A stretch of DNA of 64,000 nucleotides from PALSA-693 sp963781155 (GCA_963781155.1 CAWAEC010000006.1:186001-250000), one strand, 5' to 3'. Shown: positions 9,083-18,873, numbered from the stretch's first letter. A program made the numbers and translations. The notes: generated from the letters alone by a model not told the origin.

Positions 9083-10048
9083 TCATTCGAAGACGAAGGC
9101 CTCGATCGCTTCGGCCAGCTCGACCGGCATGTCACCCTGGAGACTGTGGCCGGCCTTGTCGAAGTGAACGACTTTGGCGCCCGGCAGGCGGCGCAGCAAC
9201 TCTGCCTCGTCGTCGTCGCCGACCACGGACTGGGCGAGCATTCCACGCGCCAGCATGACCGGCACCTGTGTATTGGCCAGCACGTCCCAGAGCTCCCCAA
9301 ACATGGGAGAGTTGCTGACCTGGTCGGCTGTTTGCTCACTTTCTCCGGTTGCCCGGGCCGCGGGCCGGGTCGCGCCCGGCTCCTCCCGCCAGCGCGCCCA
9401 GCGCCAGACCCACGTGCCGTCGTCCCGCTGGACGGCGTTGTGCAGGATGCCCCGGCGCAAGGACGATTCTGTGCGGGTCGGGTTGTACTGGATAGTTCGG
9501 GCGAGCAACTCGTCGAAGCTGGCGAAGCTGGGAGGACCGTTGACGAAGTCGGTGATCTGCTTGGCTTTGGCGGCGCTGACGCCGGGGGTGACATCGACGA
9601 GCACCACCTTGCGAACCAGCTCTGGCGCCTCCCCGGTCAGGGCGATTGCGGTGAGACCCCCGAGCGACATCCCGACAACCGCCGCGGCGTCGGGTGCCAG
9701 CAATCGGATGGCGGCGGCGACATCCTCGGCGTTGCCCTGGACCGACAACTCGCCCTGGGGTCGTGCGCCCGGCCCGTCGGAGTGGCCGTGACCGGGCAGG
9801 TCGATCGCCACGAGCGGTCGGCCGAGGGCCATGGCGACGGTGTCCCAGGTGTGCGCGTTCTGCGACCCGCCGTGCAGGAGGACCAGCTCGGGCTGACCCG
9901 TACCCCACACCAGCGCGCTCAGACGGCGGTCGGGTGCGACCTCCACGAATTCTCGCCGTACGGTCGGCGGTCCGTCGTACGGCAAGCCGTACTCCGCGGC
10001 GTTCTCCTGGAAGAGGCCGAACTCGTCGTACTCGATGCGTTCCACCAT
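9083..10048 (-). CDS. Alpha/beta hydrolase fold protein
   Basis: 321 aa serine hydrolase of the alpha/beta fold. Landmarks are VLLHGGSQNAHTWDTVAMAL (oxyanion region), IDLPGHGHSDGPG, the nucleophile elbow VVGMSLGGLTAIAL, and a C-terminal HFDKAGHSLQGDMP with the catalytic His. An internal cap domain spans about residues 160-250. It is the first gene of a two-gene reverse-strand unit with the CoxL-like gene 16 nt downstream, so the two may act on the same compound. Cannot be narrowed to esterase, epoxide hydrolase or C-C hydrolase from sequence alone. Confidence 0.88.
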   Translation of the reverse strand: MVERIEYDEFGLFQENAAEYGLPYDGPPTVRREFVEVAPDRRLSALVWGTGQPELVLLHGGSQNAHTWDTVAMALGRPLVAIDLPGHGHSDGPGARPQGELSVQGNAEDVAAAIRLLAPDAAAVVGMSLGGLTAIALTGEAPELVRKVVLVDVTPGVSAAKAKQITDFVNGPPSFASFDELLARTIQYNPTRTESSLRRGILHNAVQRDDGTWVWRWARWREEPGATRPAARATGESEQTADQVSNSPMFGELWDVLANTQVPVMLARGMLAQSVVGDDDEAELLRRLPGAKVVHFDKAGHSLQGDMPVELAEAIEAFVFE

Positions 10049-10054
10049 GAGCGG

Positions 10055-10060
10055 ACCCTA
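10055..10060 (-). promoter_or_regulatory. -10 box, leaderless start of alpha/beta hydrolase
   Basis: TAGGGT on the reverse strand, 6 nt from ATG 10048. Confidence 0.5.
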
Positions 10061-10141
10061 CCGACAGGCACGAACCGGCGCCAGTGCGCAATGGTGCCGC
10101 CCGAGACCGGTTGGATCCAGGACCGCCGCGAACCCGCTGAG

Positions 10142-10147
10142 TATTGT
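10142..10147 (+). promoter_or_regulatory. -10 box for CoA-ligase alpha-like gene
   Basis: TATTGT lies 8 nt before TTG 10156, which therefore becomes the likely start over in-frame TTG 10144 and GTG 10150. It forms a divergent pair with the hydrolase promoter 80 bp away. Confidence 0.45.
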
Positions 10148-10155
10148 CGGTGCCG

Positions 10156-11565
10156 TTGAGCCCGGATCCGCCCGGCCCAGCCGATCTGGGCGCGCTGCTC
10201 TCTCCCCGGAGCATTGCCATCGTGGGAGCCTCGAACGACCCTGCGCGGTTGTCGGGCCGTCCATTGCAGATCCTGTTGCAGCACCGCTACCCCGGCCGCA
10301 TCTACCCGGTCAACCCTCACCATCAGGCGATCGGAGGGCTGCCCGCCTACCCCTCGATTGCGGCGGTTCCCGAGCCGGTCGATCTGGCCGCCATCATCGT
10401 GCAGGCCGCCCTGGTGCCGGGTGTCGTCGAGGAATGCGCGGCTGCCGGTGTGCGTGCCGTCGCCGTCTTCAGTTCTGGTTTCGCCGAAGAGGGACACGCC
10501 GGGCGTCAGGCGGAGGCCGGCATGGCCGCCCTGGCCCGGTCTTCGGGTATGCGCATGCTCGGGCCCAACGCGGAGGGATTCTTCAACGTCACGAGCGGAA
10601 TCCCCGTCACCTTCAGTCCTACAGCGGATTATGAGCGCGGGCTGACGAAGTTGGTGGCAGGCAACGTGGCCATCGTGTCGCAAAGCGGCGGGCTCGGCTT
10701 CGCCCTGTTCAACTGGGGCCAGGCGGTAGGGCTCGGGGCCAGCCACGTGGTGAGTACCGGCAACGAAGCGGACCTGGGCACGCTCGAGGTCGCCGCGTAC
10801 CTGGTCGAGGATGCGGCCACGCACGTCCTGGCGCTGCTGGTGGAGGGCTTTCGCGACGGGGAGGAGATGGCACCGGTGGCCCGCCGGGCCGCGGAGTTGG
10901 GTAAGACGGTGGTGGTGGCCAAGCTGGGTCGTTCGTCGGCCGGCAGGCAGGCGGCGATGGCCCACACCGCCCACCAGGCAGGCAGTGACCGCGAGTATCG
11001 CCAGGCCTTTGACCGCCTCGGGGTCATCGCGGTGGACGACCAGCAGGATCTGTTCGACGCATGCTTTGCCCTCTCCTGTTGCCGGCCGGCGGCGGGACCC
11101 CGGGTTGGCATCCTGACGACCTCTGGCGGCGCCGGGGTTTGGCTGGCGGATGCGTGTGAGACGGTCGGGCTGGTCGTGCCGGAGCTGGATGCGGCTTTGC
11201 AGGCGGAGCTCCGGCCGCTGATGCCGAGCTACGGGTCTCCCCGCAACCCTGTCGACGTGACGGCCGAAGTCGTCAACCGCGCCGGGGTGGCTCGGCCGCT
11301 CGAGATGCTGGCCAGGTCGCCCGATCTCGACGCAGTCATCCTGGTGTCGTCGCTGGCGGGGCCACACATGCTGCACCGAGAGCTATCGGAGATCCGCCGG
11401 ATCCTGGAGTCGTCGGCTCGCCCCATCGTTGTGTACTCCTACACCCAACCGGGCGAACAGAGCATAGAAGCGCTGGCCGAGCTGGGCGTGGCCTGGTATC
11501 CGAGCCCGGCACGGGCGGCGCGGGCCGTCCGGGTCCTGGTCGATGCCGGCGGGCGTTCGCGCTGA
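10156..11565 (+). CDS. ADP-forming acyl-CoA synthetase, alpha-subunit-like (CoA-binding) protein
   Basis: Resembles the alpha half of NDP-forming acetyl-/acyl-CoA synthetases, about 469 aa. The first domain is a Rossmann CoA-binding fold (RSIAIVGASNDPARLSGRPL, GRIYPVNPHH, GVRAVAVFSSGFAEEG, RMLGPNAEGFFN). Two succinyl-CoA-ligase-like domains follow (IVSQSGGLGFALFNWG, STGNEADLG, MAHTAHQAGSD with the candidate phospho-His). It ends without the ATP-grasp (beta) domain, and no beta subunit gene is beside it. It may work with a distant beta subunit or bind CoA only. The SDR gene follows on the same strand after 75 nt. Confidence 0.8.
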   Translation: MSPDPPGPADLGALLSPRSIAIVGASNDPARLSGRPLQILLQHRYPGRIYPVNPHHQAIGGLPAYPSIAAVPEPVDLAAIIVQAALVPGVVEECAAAGVRAVAVFSSGFAEEGHAGRQAEAGMAALARSSGMRMLGPNAEGFFNVTSGIPVTFSPTADYERGLTKLVAGNVAIVSQSGGLGFALFNWGQAVGLGASHVVSTGNEADLGTLEVAAYLVEDAATHVLALLVEGFRDGEEMAPVARRAAELGKTVVVAKLGRSSAGRQAAMAHTAHQAGSDREYRQAFDRLGVIAVDDQQDLFDACFALSCCRPAAGPRVGILTTSGGAGVWLADACETVGLVVPELDAALQAELRPLMPSYGSPRNPVDVTAEVVNRAGVARPLEMLARSPDLDAVILVSSLAGPHMLHRELSEIRRILESSARPIVVYSYTQPGEQSIEALAELGVAWYPSPARAARAVRVLVDAGGRSR

Positions 11566-11640
11566 CGACGTGATTCCGGTTGGCCCTGTTCGGGCGTGGG
11601 GAGCCAAGCTGGGTGCTGAGAGGCCCGGGAAGGAGGACGC

Positions 11641-12446
11641 GTGCAGGATCTCGCCGGCAAGGCGGCGCTGATTACCGGAGGTGGCAGCGGCATCGGCCGG
11701 GGCACAGCACTGGTCCTGGCCAGCCAGGGAACCAGCGTGGCCGTCGCCGACCTCAACGAGGAGCGTGCCGCGAGGTGGCCGAAGAGGCCTCTGGCCGCGG
11801 CGTTCCGTGCCTCGGGCTGCGACTGGATGTCAACCGGCAGGAAGACTTCGACGCCGCCCGGGAGGCCATGCTTGCCGCCCTCGGACGGGTCGACATCATC
11901 ATGAACAACGTCGGCGTCCTCGCCGCTGGCCTCCCTGAGCACATCCCGATGTCGGAGTGGGAGCGGATTCTCAGCACCAATCTGCTGTCAGTGGTGCGCT
12001 CCAACGCCGCGTTCCTGCCGTTGCTGATGGCGCAGGGAAGCGGCCACATCGTCAACACGGCCTCCACCGCCGGGTTGTTCGCGTACGCGTACGAGCGGTT
12101 GCCGTACTCCGCCACCAAGGCCGCTGTGATCGCCGTGTCCGAGGCGTTAGCGCTGTATTTGCGCCCACAGGGCATCGGAGTCACGTGCCTGTGCCCGGGT
12201 CCGGTGTCGACCAACATCGGCCAGTTCGTGACGTTCTCGGGCCCGCCGGTGCGGATGCGCTCGCCGGGCCCGGATCTGGTCGCCATGGATCCGGAGGTCG
12301 TCGGAGAGCAGGTGGTCGAGGCCATCCGAAACAACCAGTTCCTGCTGCTGACCCACCCCGAGTTGCAGGAGGTCCTGGTTGCCCGAGCCCGGGATCCCGA
12401 GGGCTTTCTGGCCGGACAGATCGCCAGGATCGCCGAGGAGGGCTGA
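11641..12446 (+). CDS. Short-chain dehydrogenase/reductase (SDR), one frameshift
   Basis: NAD(P)-dependent SDR. GTG 11641 follows a GAAGGAGGA site. The N-terminus has ALITGGGSGIGRGTAL (TGxxxGxG cofactor motif). Near 11768 one base appears to be missing; the next frame continues EVAEEASGRG, IMNNVG, a serine in VNTASTAGLF and the catalytic YSATKAAV (YxxxK). The tail LCPGPVSTNI is standard. All catalytic residues (N, S, Y, K) are preserved, so the break is probably an artefact. The stop codon abuts the ATG of the epoxide hydrolase, implying translational coupling. Confidence 0.85.
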
Positions 12447-13550
12447 ATGGAGCCCTTCCGCATTGACGTCGCCGAGGCGGACCTGGTGGAGTTGCGCCAG
12501 CGTCTGGCCCGGACCCGTTGGCCCAACGACGCCACCGCCCCCCCGTGGGTGCAGGGCACCCCCCTGGCCTACCTGCAGGCACTGGTTGAGTACTGGCGCC
12601 GCGACTACGACTGGAGGGCAGCGGAGGCCCGCCTCAACGGGTACGAACAGTTCGTCACTACCGTCGACGGCCAGCGGATTCACTTCCTGCACGTGCCGTC
12701 GCCGCATCCCGGTGCCCTGCCACTGGTCCTCTCGCACGGTTGGCCCGGCTCGATCGTGGAATTCCTGGACGTCCTCGGCCCCCTCACCGACCCGGCCGAC
12801 GCCGCGGACGCGTTCAGCGTGGTGGTGCCGTCGCTGCCCGGGTACGGCTTCTCCGGGCCGACCGCCGGTCCGGGCTGGACGCCCCGGCGCATGGCCGCGG
12901 CGTTCGGGACGGTCATGGAGCGCCTCGGGTACGAGCGTTACGGAGTGCAGGGCGGCGACTGGGGATCCATGATCTCGTGCAACATGGCCGACCTGTACCC
13001 GGATCGGGTCGTCGGCCTGCACGTCAACTTCCTCAGCGTCCCGCCGCCGAAAGGCGAGCAGTCCCCGGCACACGAGCCCGCCGAGCGTTTCGCGGCCACC
13101 GGTAGCGGCTATCAGCAGATCCAGTCGACCAAGCCGCAGACGATCGGCTACCTGCTGGACGACTCCCCGGCCGGATTGGCGGGTTGGATCGTCGAGAAGT
13201 TCCGGGAGTGGAGCGATTGCGCCGGCGATCCCGAGCAGGCTTTTACCAAAGACCAGCTGCTCACCAACATCATGCTCTACTGGGTCACCCGGACGGGGAC
13301 CTCGGCGGCTCGCCTGTACTGGGAGATGCGCCAGGCCGGCCGGGCGAGCCTGCCCCAGGCCCCGGTGACGGTCCCGACCGGAGTCGCCAACTATCCGGGG
13401 GAAATCGCCCGTTCGGAGCGGACGTGGGCTGAGCGCCGGTACAACATCGTCTACTGGTCGTATCCCGAGCGCGGCGGCCACTTCGCGGCCATGGAAGTAC
13501 CAGACGTCTTTGTGGGCGACGTGCGCGCCTTCTTCCGGCAACTGCGGTAG
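12447..13550 (+). CDS. Epoxide hydrolase (EHN-domain family)
   Basis: Opens epoxides to vicinal diols; 367 aa, cytosolic. It has the N-terminal epoxide-hydrolase domain (FRIDVAEADLVELRQRLART, TRWPND) seen in microsomal-type enzymes. The alpha/beta core follows: LSHGWPGSIVEFL (HGWPGS oxyanion motif), VPSLPGYGFSGPT, and the nucleophile Asp in GVQGGDWGSMI. The late segment YPERGGHFAAMEVPD supplies the catalytic His. The length matches the family. It sits directly behind the SDR with no gap, which fits a step that forms and then oxidises diols during ring or alkene breakdown (inference). Confidence 0.92.
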   Translation: MEPFRIDVAEADLVELRQRLARTRWPNDATAPPWVQGTPLAYLQALVEYWRRDYDWRAAEARLNGYEQFVTTVDGQRIHFLHVPSPHPGALPLVLSHGWPGSIVEFLDVLGPLTDPADAADAFSVVVPSLPGYGFSGPTAGPGWTPRRMAAAFGTVMERLGYERYGVQGGDWGSMISCNMADLYPDRVVGLHVNFLSVPPPKGEQSPAHEPAERFAATGSGYQQIQSTKPQTIGYLLDDSPAGLAGWIVEKFREWSDCAGDPEQAFTKDQLLTNIMLYWVTRTGTSAARLYWEMRQAGRASLPQAPVTVPTGVANYPGEIARSERTWAERRYNIVYWSYPERGGHFAAMEVPDVFVGDVRAFFRQLR

Positions 13551-13680
13551 TGCCGGCGACGGGGCACGGCCGCCTGGTGAGGTCGCTGCCGCCGCGAACG
13601 CACGTCGCGATCGGGGCGGCCATCGGCGCCGTCGCGCTCTTTGAACGGAAACTAAGGTGGGTCGCAAGGAGGGATCTGCG

Positions 13681-14872
13681 ATGGAGATACGGCACACCAC
13701 CACCCCGAGGCTCGAGGCGCTGCGCGACGAGGTGCGCACGTGGCTGGAGGAGGAGCTGCCGCCCGAGTACGAGGGGTTTGCCTGGGACTTCGTCGAGGAT
13801 CCCGAGCCGTGGGCGTTCTACCGGGAGTTCTGGAAGAAGCAGGGCGCGAGACGCTGGCTGGAGCCGGCCTGGCCCCGCGAGTACGGCGGCGCCGAATTGT
13901 CGCCCCGCGGCGCTCAGGTGGTGAGAGAAGAGTTCGGACGGCGTCGGGCCGGCGGCCTCGTGGGCATTGGCATGGCGGTTGGCCCGGCCATTCTGCGTCT
14001 CGGCACTGACGAGCAAAAAGCCACGCTTCTGCCCGGAATGGCGGCCGGCGAGGTCACGTGGGGCGAGGGCTACACCGAGCCGAATGCCGGGTCGGATTTG
14101 GCTTCCTTGACGACGCCGCGCCGAGCAGGACGGCGATGAATGGGTGATCAGTGGCGAGAAGACTTTTTGCACGGCTGGTCACCACTGCAGCTGGTTCATC
14201 ATTGCCGCCCGCACCGATCCCGACTATTCCAAACGGCATCGGGGCATCAGCTACTTCGTATCGCCGATGGATGCACCCGGCATTGAGTTGCGGCCGTTGC
14301 ACAACATCGCGAGCGGCCGCCAGAACAGGGTCTTTATCAACGAGTTGCGGGTTCCGGCCAATCGCATGCTCGGGGATCTGAACCAGGGATGGTCCCAAAT
14401 ATGGTTCGGGTTGGGGGGCAACCCCATCCCGGTCTTCGCGGACGACGATCCCGGTCCCGAGATGGACTACGAGCCTCCGCTGATCGGGTTGCCGTGGGTG
14501 TTCGACCAGCTGGTCCAATACTGCCAAACCACCGAGCGCAACGGGGCGCCCCTCAGCGAGGATCCGGTCGTCCGCATGCAGCTGACCGATCTGGCCATGG
14601 AAGTCGAGGTGCAAACACTGCTGAGCTACGACGGCGCGGCCACGTATGGTCCCCACCTGCACCAGGCCATCAGCAAGGAGTTCCAGCCCCGCTTCGCACA
14701 AGCCTGCATGGACATCCTGGGACCACTGGGCCAGATCCAGTCCGGTCGCTGGGCCCCGCTGGCCGGCGAGCTGGACCGCATATACCGCCGCTCGTTTGGG
14801 AACCATGCCGGTGGCACGTCGCAGCTGAAGCGAATGGTCGTGGCAACGCGAGTTCTCGGCCTTCCCCGTTAG
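13681..14872 (+). CDS. Acyl-CoA dehydrogenase, one frameshift
   Basis: First of two adjacent acyl-CoA dehydrogenase genes. ATG 13681 follows AAGGAGGG. The first frame runs MEIRHTTTPRLEALRDEVR to GYTEPNAGSDLASLTT. One extra base near 14116 shifts the frame, and removing it gives LTTRAEQDGDEWVISGEKTF, the canonical FAD-loop sequence, continuing to LKRMVVATRVLGLPR. The Asn-Gln-rich middle and the missing glutamate cannot be assigned by eye. It is 25 nt upstream of its partner, a layout typical of heteromeric dehydrogenases acting on steroid or other bulky CoA esters (alpha2beta2), known from mycobacterial ChsE pairs; here that is inference. Confidence 0.85.
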
Positions 14873-14897
14873 GCCTTCTGGAAAAAGAGGAGACGTC

Positions 14898-16022
14898 GTG
14901 GCTATCGACCTGTCGTTCAACGAGCACCAGCTGGAGTTGCAGGCCGCAGCCCATCAGCTGTTCGCCGAGCAATGCCCCACCACCGTCATCCGGGATATCG
15001 AAGCCGGACAGCTCGGCTATCAGCCCGACCTGTGGCAGGAAATGGCGCAGAGAGGGTGGCTGGGCCTGACCTTCCCGTCCTCCAAGGGCGGCGGTGACGG
15101 CAGCTTTCTCGACCTCTACCTGCTGTACGAGGAGATGGGACGCTTCCTCGTGCCCAGCCCGCACCTGGACACGGTCGCCATCGCGGGCGACCTCATCATG
15201 TCGGTGGGGACCGAACCCCAGCGCCAGAGCGTGCTACCGCAGATAGCCGATGGGCGGTGCCTGGTGAGCGTGGCCAACCTGGAGCCGAGCGGCAGCTTCG
15301 GGCCGGCGGGGATCACGACGACGGCGACGCGGCGCGACGGAGACTTCGCCATCTCCGGGACCAAGCTTCTGGTCGGTTTCGCCGATTCGGCTGACTACTT
15401 CCTGGCCACGGCCCGCGCCGGCGGGTCGGATGTCAGCCTGTTTCTGGTTGACGCCAAAGGACCGGGCATCTCCGCTTCCCCCTTGCAAAACATTGCCGGC
15501 GGGGCGTTCTACGAGGTGAGCTTCGACACCGTGCCCGTGAGGTTGGACGCAGTGATCGGCGATATCGGGGCCGGATGGCAAGCGTTCTCCGGTTCCGCCA
15601 CCAAAGCGGCCGTGCTGCAAACGGCGAGTATCGTGGGGGCGGCGCGATCCGTCCTCGACATGACCGGTCAGTATGCGAAGGACCGCCAGCAGTTCGGGGC
15701 GCCCATCGGCAGCTACCAGGCCGTCCAGTACCTGGTCTCGGACATCCTCGTGGACCTGCACCGGACCGACCTGCTGGCCAAGCAGGCCGCCTACCGAATC
15801 GATGCCGGCCTTCCCTTCGCCCGGGAGGCGGCCATGGCGATTGCGTTCGGGAAGAAAGCGGCCGCGCACTTCCACCGGCAGGCTCACGAAGTGCATGCCG
15901 GGATCGGGTTCATGGTCGAGTACGACCTGCAGCTCTTCTCGCGGCGCTCCAAGTTCTGGGAGAACAACTTGGGCGACGCGCGGTACCACCAGGATCAACT
16001 GGCTCAGGCCATCAGCTTGTAG
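14898..16022 (+). CDS. Acyl-CoA dehydrogenase
   Basis: Second subunit-like dehydrogenase, 374 aa, intact. GTG 14898 follows AAGAGGAGA. It starts MAIDLSFNEHQLELQAAAHQ and shows the FAD domain (DLWQEMAQRGWLGLTFPS), the substrate loop VANLEPSGSFGPAG, and the C-terminal helices with YAKDRQQFGAPIGSYQAVQY and HAGIGFMVEYDLQLFSRRSK. In place of the usual VQxxGGxGYxxE it has VHAGIGFMVEYD, so it may be the member of the pair that lacks or alters an FAD or catalytic contact. Expected to assemble with the product of the gene 25 nt upstream. Confidence 0.9.
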   Translation: MAIDLSFNEHQLELQAAAHQLFAEQCPTTVIRDIEAGQLGYQPDLWQEMAQRGWLGLTFPSSKGGGDGSFLDLYLLYEEMGRFLVPSPHLDTVAIAGDLIMSVGTEPQRQSVLPQIADGRCLVSVANLEPSGSFGPAGITTTATRRDGDFAISGTKLLVGFADSADYFLATARAGGSDVSLFLVDAKGPGISASPLQNIAGGAFYEVSFDTVPVRLDAVIGDIGAGWQAFSGSATKAAVLQTASIVGAARSVLDMTGQYAKDRQQFGAPIGSYQAVQYLVSDILVDLHRTDLLAKQAAYRIDAGLPFAREAAMAIAFGKKAAAHFHRQAHEVHAGIGFMVEYDLQLFSRRSKFWENNLGDARYHQDQLAQAISL

Positions 16023-16060
16023 CCGAATCGGCCGCCCTCGCTTGTTGGGCGCCGTCCAGT

Positions 16061-16066
16061 TATTGT
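16061..16066 (+). promoter_or_regulatory. -10 box, leaderless start of LLM gene
   Basis: TATTGT ends 7 nt before ATG 16074; the in-frame GTG at 16065 overlaps the box and is therefore unlikely to be the start. Confidence 0.45.
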
Positions 16067-16073
16067 GCAGAAC

Positions 16074-17267
16074 ATGCCAATCCCCTTGCGGCACGGGATG
16101 TTCCTCGCCCCCTTCCACTCCATCCGCGAGAACCCGACGCTGAGCATGGAACGGGACCTGCAGCTCTGTGAGCTGTTCGACGAGCTCGGGTTCCAGGAGG
16201 CCTGGATTGGGGAGCATCACTCGGCCGGGCTCGAGACGATCGACTCCCCGGAGATCTTCATCGCGGCTGCAGCCGAACGGACCAAGTATCTCAAGTTCGG
16301 GACCGGGGTGGTGTCCCTTCCGTACCACCACCCCCTCAATGTCGCCAACCGCATCATCCAGCTGGACCACATGACCCGGGGACGCGTCATGCTCGGCGTC
16401 GGGCCCGGCCTGCTGGCCTCCGACGCGTTGATGATGCGCATTGAACCGGAGGCCACCCGGGACCGGCTGCAGGAAGGCCTCGACGTCATTCTGCGATTGC
16501 TCGCCGGTGAAGCGGTCACCGAGGACTCCGAGTGGTACCGGCTGCGCGATGCCCGCACCCATCTGCGCCCTTACACGCAGCCCTTCCCGGAAGTGTGCGT
16601 GGCCAGTGCGGTTACCCCTTCCGGAGGCCGGCTCGCTGGCCGCTACAACCTGGGGATGCTCTGCGTGGCCGCGGGGGAGCGCGCCGGTTTCGACGCCCTC
16701 GATACCAACTGGAAGGTGGCGGATGAGATCGCGGCCGAGCACGGCCGGCAGATGGATCGAAGCCGGCTCCGGTGTGTCATCAACATGCACCTGGCCGATA
16801 GCCGGGAGCAGGCCAAAGCGGACATCCGCTATGGCTGCGAAGAATTTATCCGTTACTTCAACAACAATCAGCCTCGATTCGATGTCCCCGAAGGCGCCGA
16901 TTACGTCGACTGGGTCATTGAGCACGACATCGCGGTGGTGGGTACCCCCGACGATGCCATCCGGCGGATCGAGCGCCTCTACGACAAGCAGGGCGAGTTC
17001 GGGTGTTTGTTGCTCCAGATCACCAATTGGGCTGATTGGCCGGCCCTCAAGCGATCAGTCGAACTGTATGCCCAGTACGTGATACCGCACTTCTCGGGCG
17101 TCAACCGCAATCGCATGGAGTCCTACCAGTGGGTGACGGCAAACCAGGATGAGCTGGTTACCAAACGGGTCAACGCCGCCAATCAAATGTTCGCGAAGCA
17201 CCAGGCGGAGCGCGCCCAGAACGATGAGGCCCGGCCAGACTGGGTGCAATCCACGGTCCTGTCTTGA
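16074..17267 (+). CDS. LLM-class flavin-dependent oxidoreductase
   Basis: Bacterial-luciferase-like monooxygenase or reductase, 397 aa. It opens MPIPLRHGMFLAPFHSIREN with DELGFQEAWIGEHHSAG, the alkanal-monooxygenase-like signature, then GTGVVSLPYHHPLNVANRI and GRVMLGVGPG. The length and the EHHSAG block resemble FMN-type LLM proteins more than the short F420 proteins elsewhere in the window. The C-terminal ~40 residues form a charged helical tail. It lies between the acyl-CoA dehydrogenase pair and the phosphotransferase on the same strand; with those it could oxygenate or reduce a hydrophobic CoA ester or alcohol, which is inference. Confidence 0.88.
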   Translation: MPIPLRHGMFLAPFHSIRENPTLSMERDLQLCELFDELGFQEAWIGEHHSAGLETIDSPEIFIAAAAERTKYLKFGTGVVSLPYHHPLNVANRIIQLDHMTRGRVMLGVGPGLLASDALMMRIEPEATRDRLQEGLDVILRLLAGEAVTEDSEWYRLRDARTHLRPYTQPFPEVCVASAVTPSGGRLAGRYNLGMLCVAAGERAGFDALDTNWKVADEIAAEHGRQMDRSRLRCVINMHLADSREQAKADIRYGCEEFIRYFNNNQPRFDVPEGADYVDWVIEHDIAVVGTPDDAIRRIERLYDKQGEFGCLLLQITNWADWPALKRSVELYAQYVIPHFSGVNRNRMESYQWVTANQDELVTKRVNAANQMFAKHQAERAQNDEARPDWVQSTVLS

Positions 17268-17288
17268 AATTGGTGAAGGGAGGCGTCT

Positions 17289-18294
17289 GTGCCTGCGATC
17301 CCCATCGACGAGGCTGACCTTCGCGAGCGCACGATCGCGCAGTTGACCGCCGTGTTCCCGGGATGCGACGTCGACGTGATCTCCCCGCTGCAGGGCGGGT
17401 CGTCGAGTGTCACGTACTGGACCACGTTCACGCCGAAGGAGGCGCCGCCTCAGAGAGTGGTGCTCAAAGTGGCGCCGGCCGGCCTCGAGCCGGTGAAGAA
17501 CCGGGACGTGCTGCGCCAGGCTCGCGTCCTCCAGGCCCTGTCCGCCACGGAGGTGCCGGTGCCGAGGGTGCTGGCGGAGGACGCCGGGACGCCGCCTGAG
17601 ATTCCGCCGTTTTTCATCATGTCCTTCGAAGAGGGCCAGTGCGTCGAGCCCAACTCCCTTCCCGACGACGCTGCCGTCCCGGCTGCGGAGGTGCGAGACC
17701 GCGAGCTGCAGGCGGCGGGGATCCTGGGCCGGCTGCATCGCATCGACCCGGTGACCGTCGGGCTGGGCGACGAGCCGGAGACATCGCTAGAGGCCGAAGT
17801 GGAGCGGTGGCGGAACTCGCTGGCGTCCTGCGATGAGGACCTGCGGGCGGGCGCCGAGGACGTGGGTGAAGCCCTGTCGGCACAGCTGCCCGGCGCCGGG
17901 CCGACGACGCTCATGCACGGAGATTTCCGTCTCGGCAATACGTTGTCGCACGGCCACCAAGTGGAATCGGTGATCGATTGGGAGATCTGGCAACGGGGCG
18001 ACGCGGCGTGTGGATCTGGCCTGGTTCCTGATGATGGCGAACCCCGATCCGGACCTGGGCCGGCGTACCGCGGCCGGGATGCCCGCCACGGCCGAGTTGC
18101 TGGACGTCTACCAGACGGCCAGAGGCGCCTCCGTCGACGAGCTGGACTGGTTCGCGGCGCTGGTGCGGTACAAGCAGGCGGCGGCGGGCGCGCTCATTAC
18201 CCGTAACGCCCGGCGCCGGGGCCAAACCGTCTCGGCCTCGGCCGGCAATCGCGGCCTTCTGACCTCGGCCCGCCGGTTTCTGGCCATCGGATAG
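17289..18294 (+). CDS. Phosphotransferase of the aminoglycoside/choline kinase fold, one frameshift
   Basis: APH-like kinase. GTG 17289 follows GAAGGGAGG. It has a nucleotide-lobe segment ISPLQGGSSSVTYW and VVLKVAP, the catalytic HGDFRLGN (HGDxxxxN) and the metal-binding VIDWEIWQ. One surplus base near 18003 breaks the frame; the continuation is RVDLAWFLMM followed by YQTARGASVDELDWFAALVRYK, the usual C-terminus. Family members in catabolic clusters of mycobacteria and rhodococci are annotated as phosphotransferases of unknown substrate. No aminoglycoside resistance role should be assumed. Confidence 0.85.
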
Positions 18295-18407
18295 CGACTC
18301 GCATCGGTCGCACGGCCGTTCGGTCAGTTCTCGTATCCGCGGTCGCCGTGGGTTGATCTGTTAGTACTGGGTGTCAAAGGACGCCGCGAGTCGGAGAGGA
18401 GGCAACC

Positions 18408-18866
18408 ATGCCGACCGTCTGCGGATGGGACCTGCAGCTCGACGTTGACAGAGTCATCTGCGAAACCGAGGGTTGCTTTCTCGGCGCGGCCACAGACCCG
18501 GACGGCCAGACATGGCTGGTCCTGCACCGCCGGGCACCGGGCTGTGTCGCCTGGTTGTGCGGCGAAGTGAGCAGCCGGATGCTGGAGGAGCTCGAAGCCG
18601 GGAGGGCGGCGCCCCGGGATGTGCTGCGGCACACCCTGACCGGGACCGTGGAGATCGTCACCGCGGCCGGCGGCGGCGAGGACGGCCGGGACCGCTGCGT
18701 GTGCTGCGCCGACCTGCCGGACAGCTTTTTTCCCTTGATCCCGGCTGTCGATCGTCCGGTGCTGACCCGCGCCGCGTGTGCGCCACCAGGGCCCCGGGCG
18801 CCCGTTTCGCGCTGCTACCGGATGGCGTCCCCTGCCCGCCGATCCGGTTTGCGAGCTGCGGAGTAG
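18408..18866 (+). CDS. Hypothetical protein, Cys-containing
   Basis: Not recognised. ATG 18408 follows a strong GAGGAGG site. 152 aa as read, starting MPTVCGWDLQLDVDRVICET. The first 100 residues look like a compact globular domain (WLVLHRRAPGCVAWLCGEVS, LTGTVEIVTA). There are six or so cysteines, including CVCCADL near residue 100, which could bind metal. After about residue 115 the sequence turns Pro/Arg-rich and may be out of frame because of an indel, as in both neighbours. It ends 7 nt before the cyclase gene, suggesting an operon. Confidence 0.6.
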   Translation: MPTVCGWDLQLDVDRVICETEGCFLGAATDPDGQTWLVLHRRAPGCVAWLCGEVSSRMLEELEAGRAAPRDVLRHTLTGTVEIVTAAGGGEDGRDRCVCCADLPDSFFPLIPAVDRPVLTRAACAPPGPRAPVSRCYRMASPARRSGLRAAE

Positions 18867-18873
18867 CCGCGGC

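Noticed and set aside
15234..16925. A 563-codon reverse-strand frame antisense to an acyl-CoA dehydrogenase and an LLM gene
   Set aside because: Compositional artefact of GC-rich coding; the plus-strand genes show the expected motifs and ribosome site.
17289..18294. Aminoglycoside-resistance gene
   Set aside because: It has the APH fold, but so do many catabolic-cluster kinases of unknown substrate; nothing indicates drug specificity.
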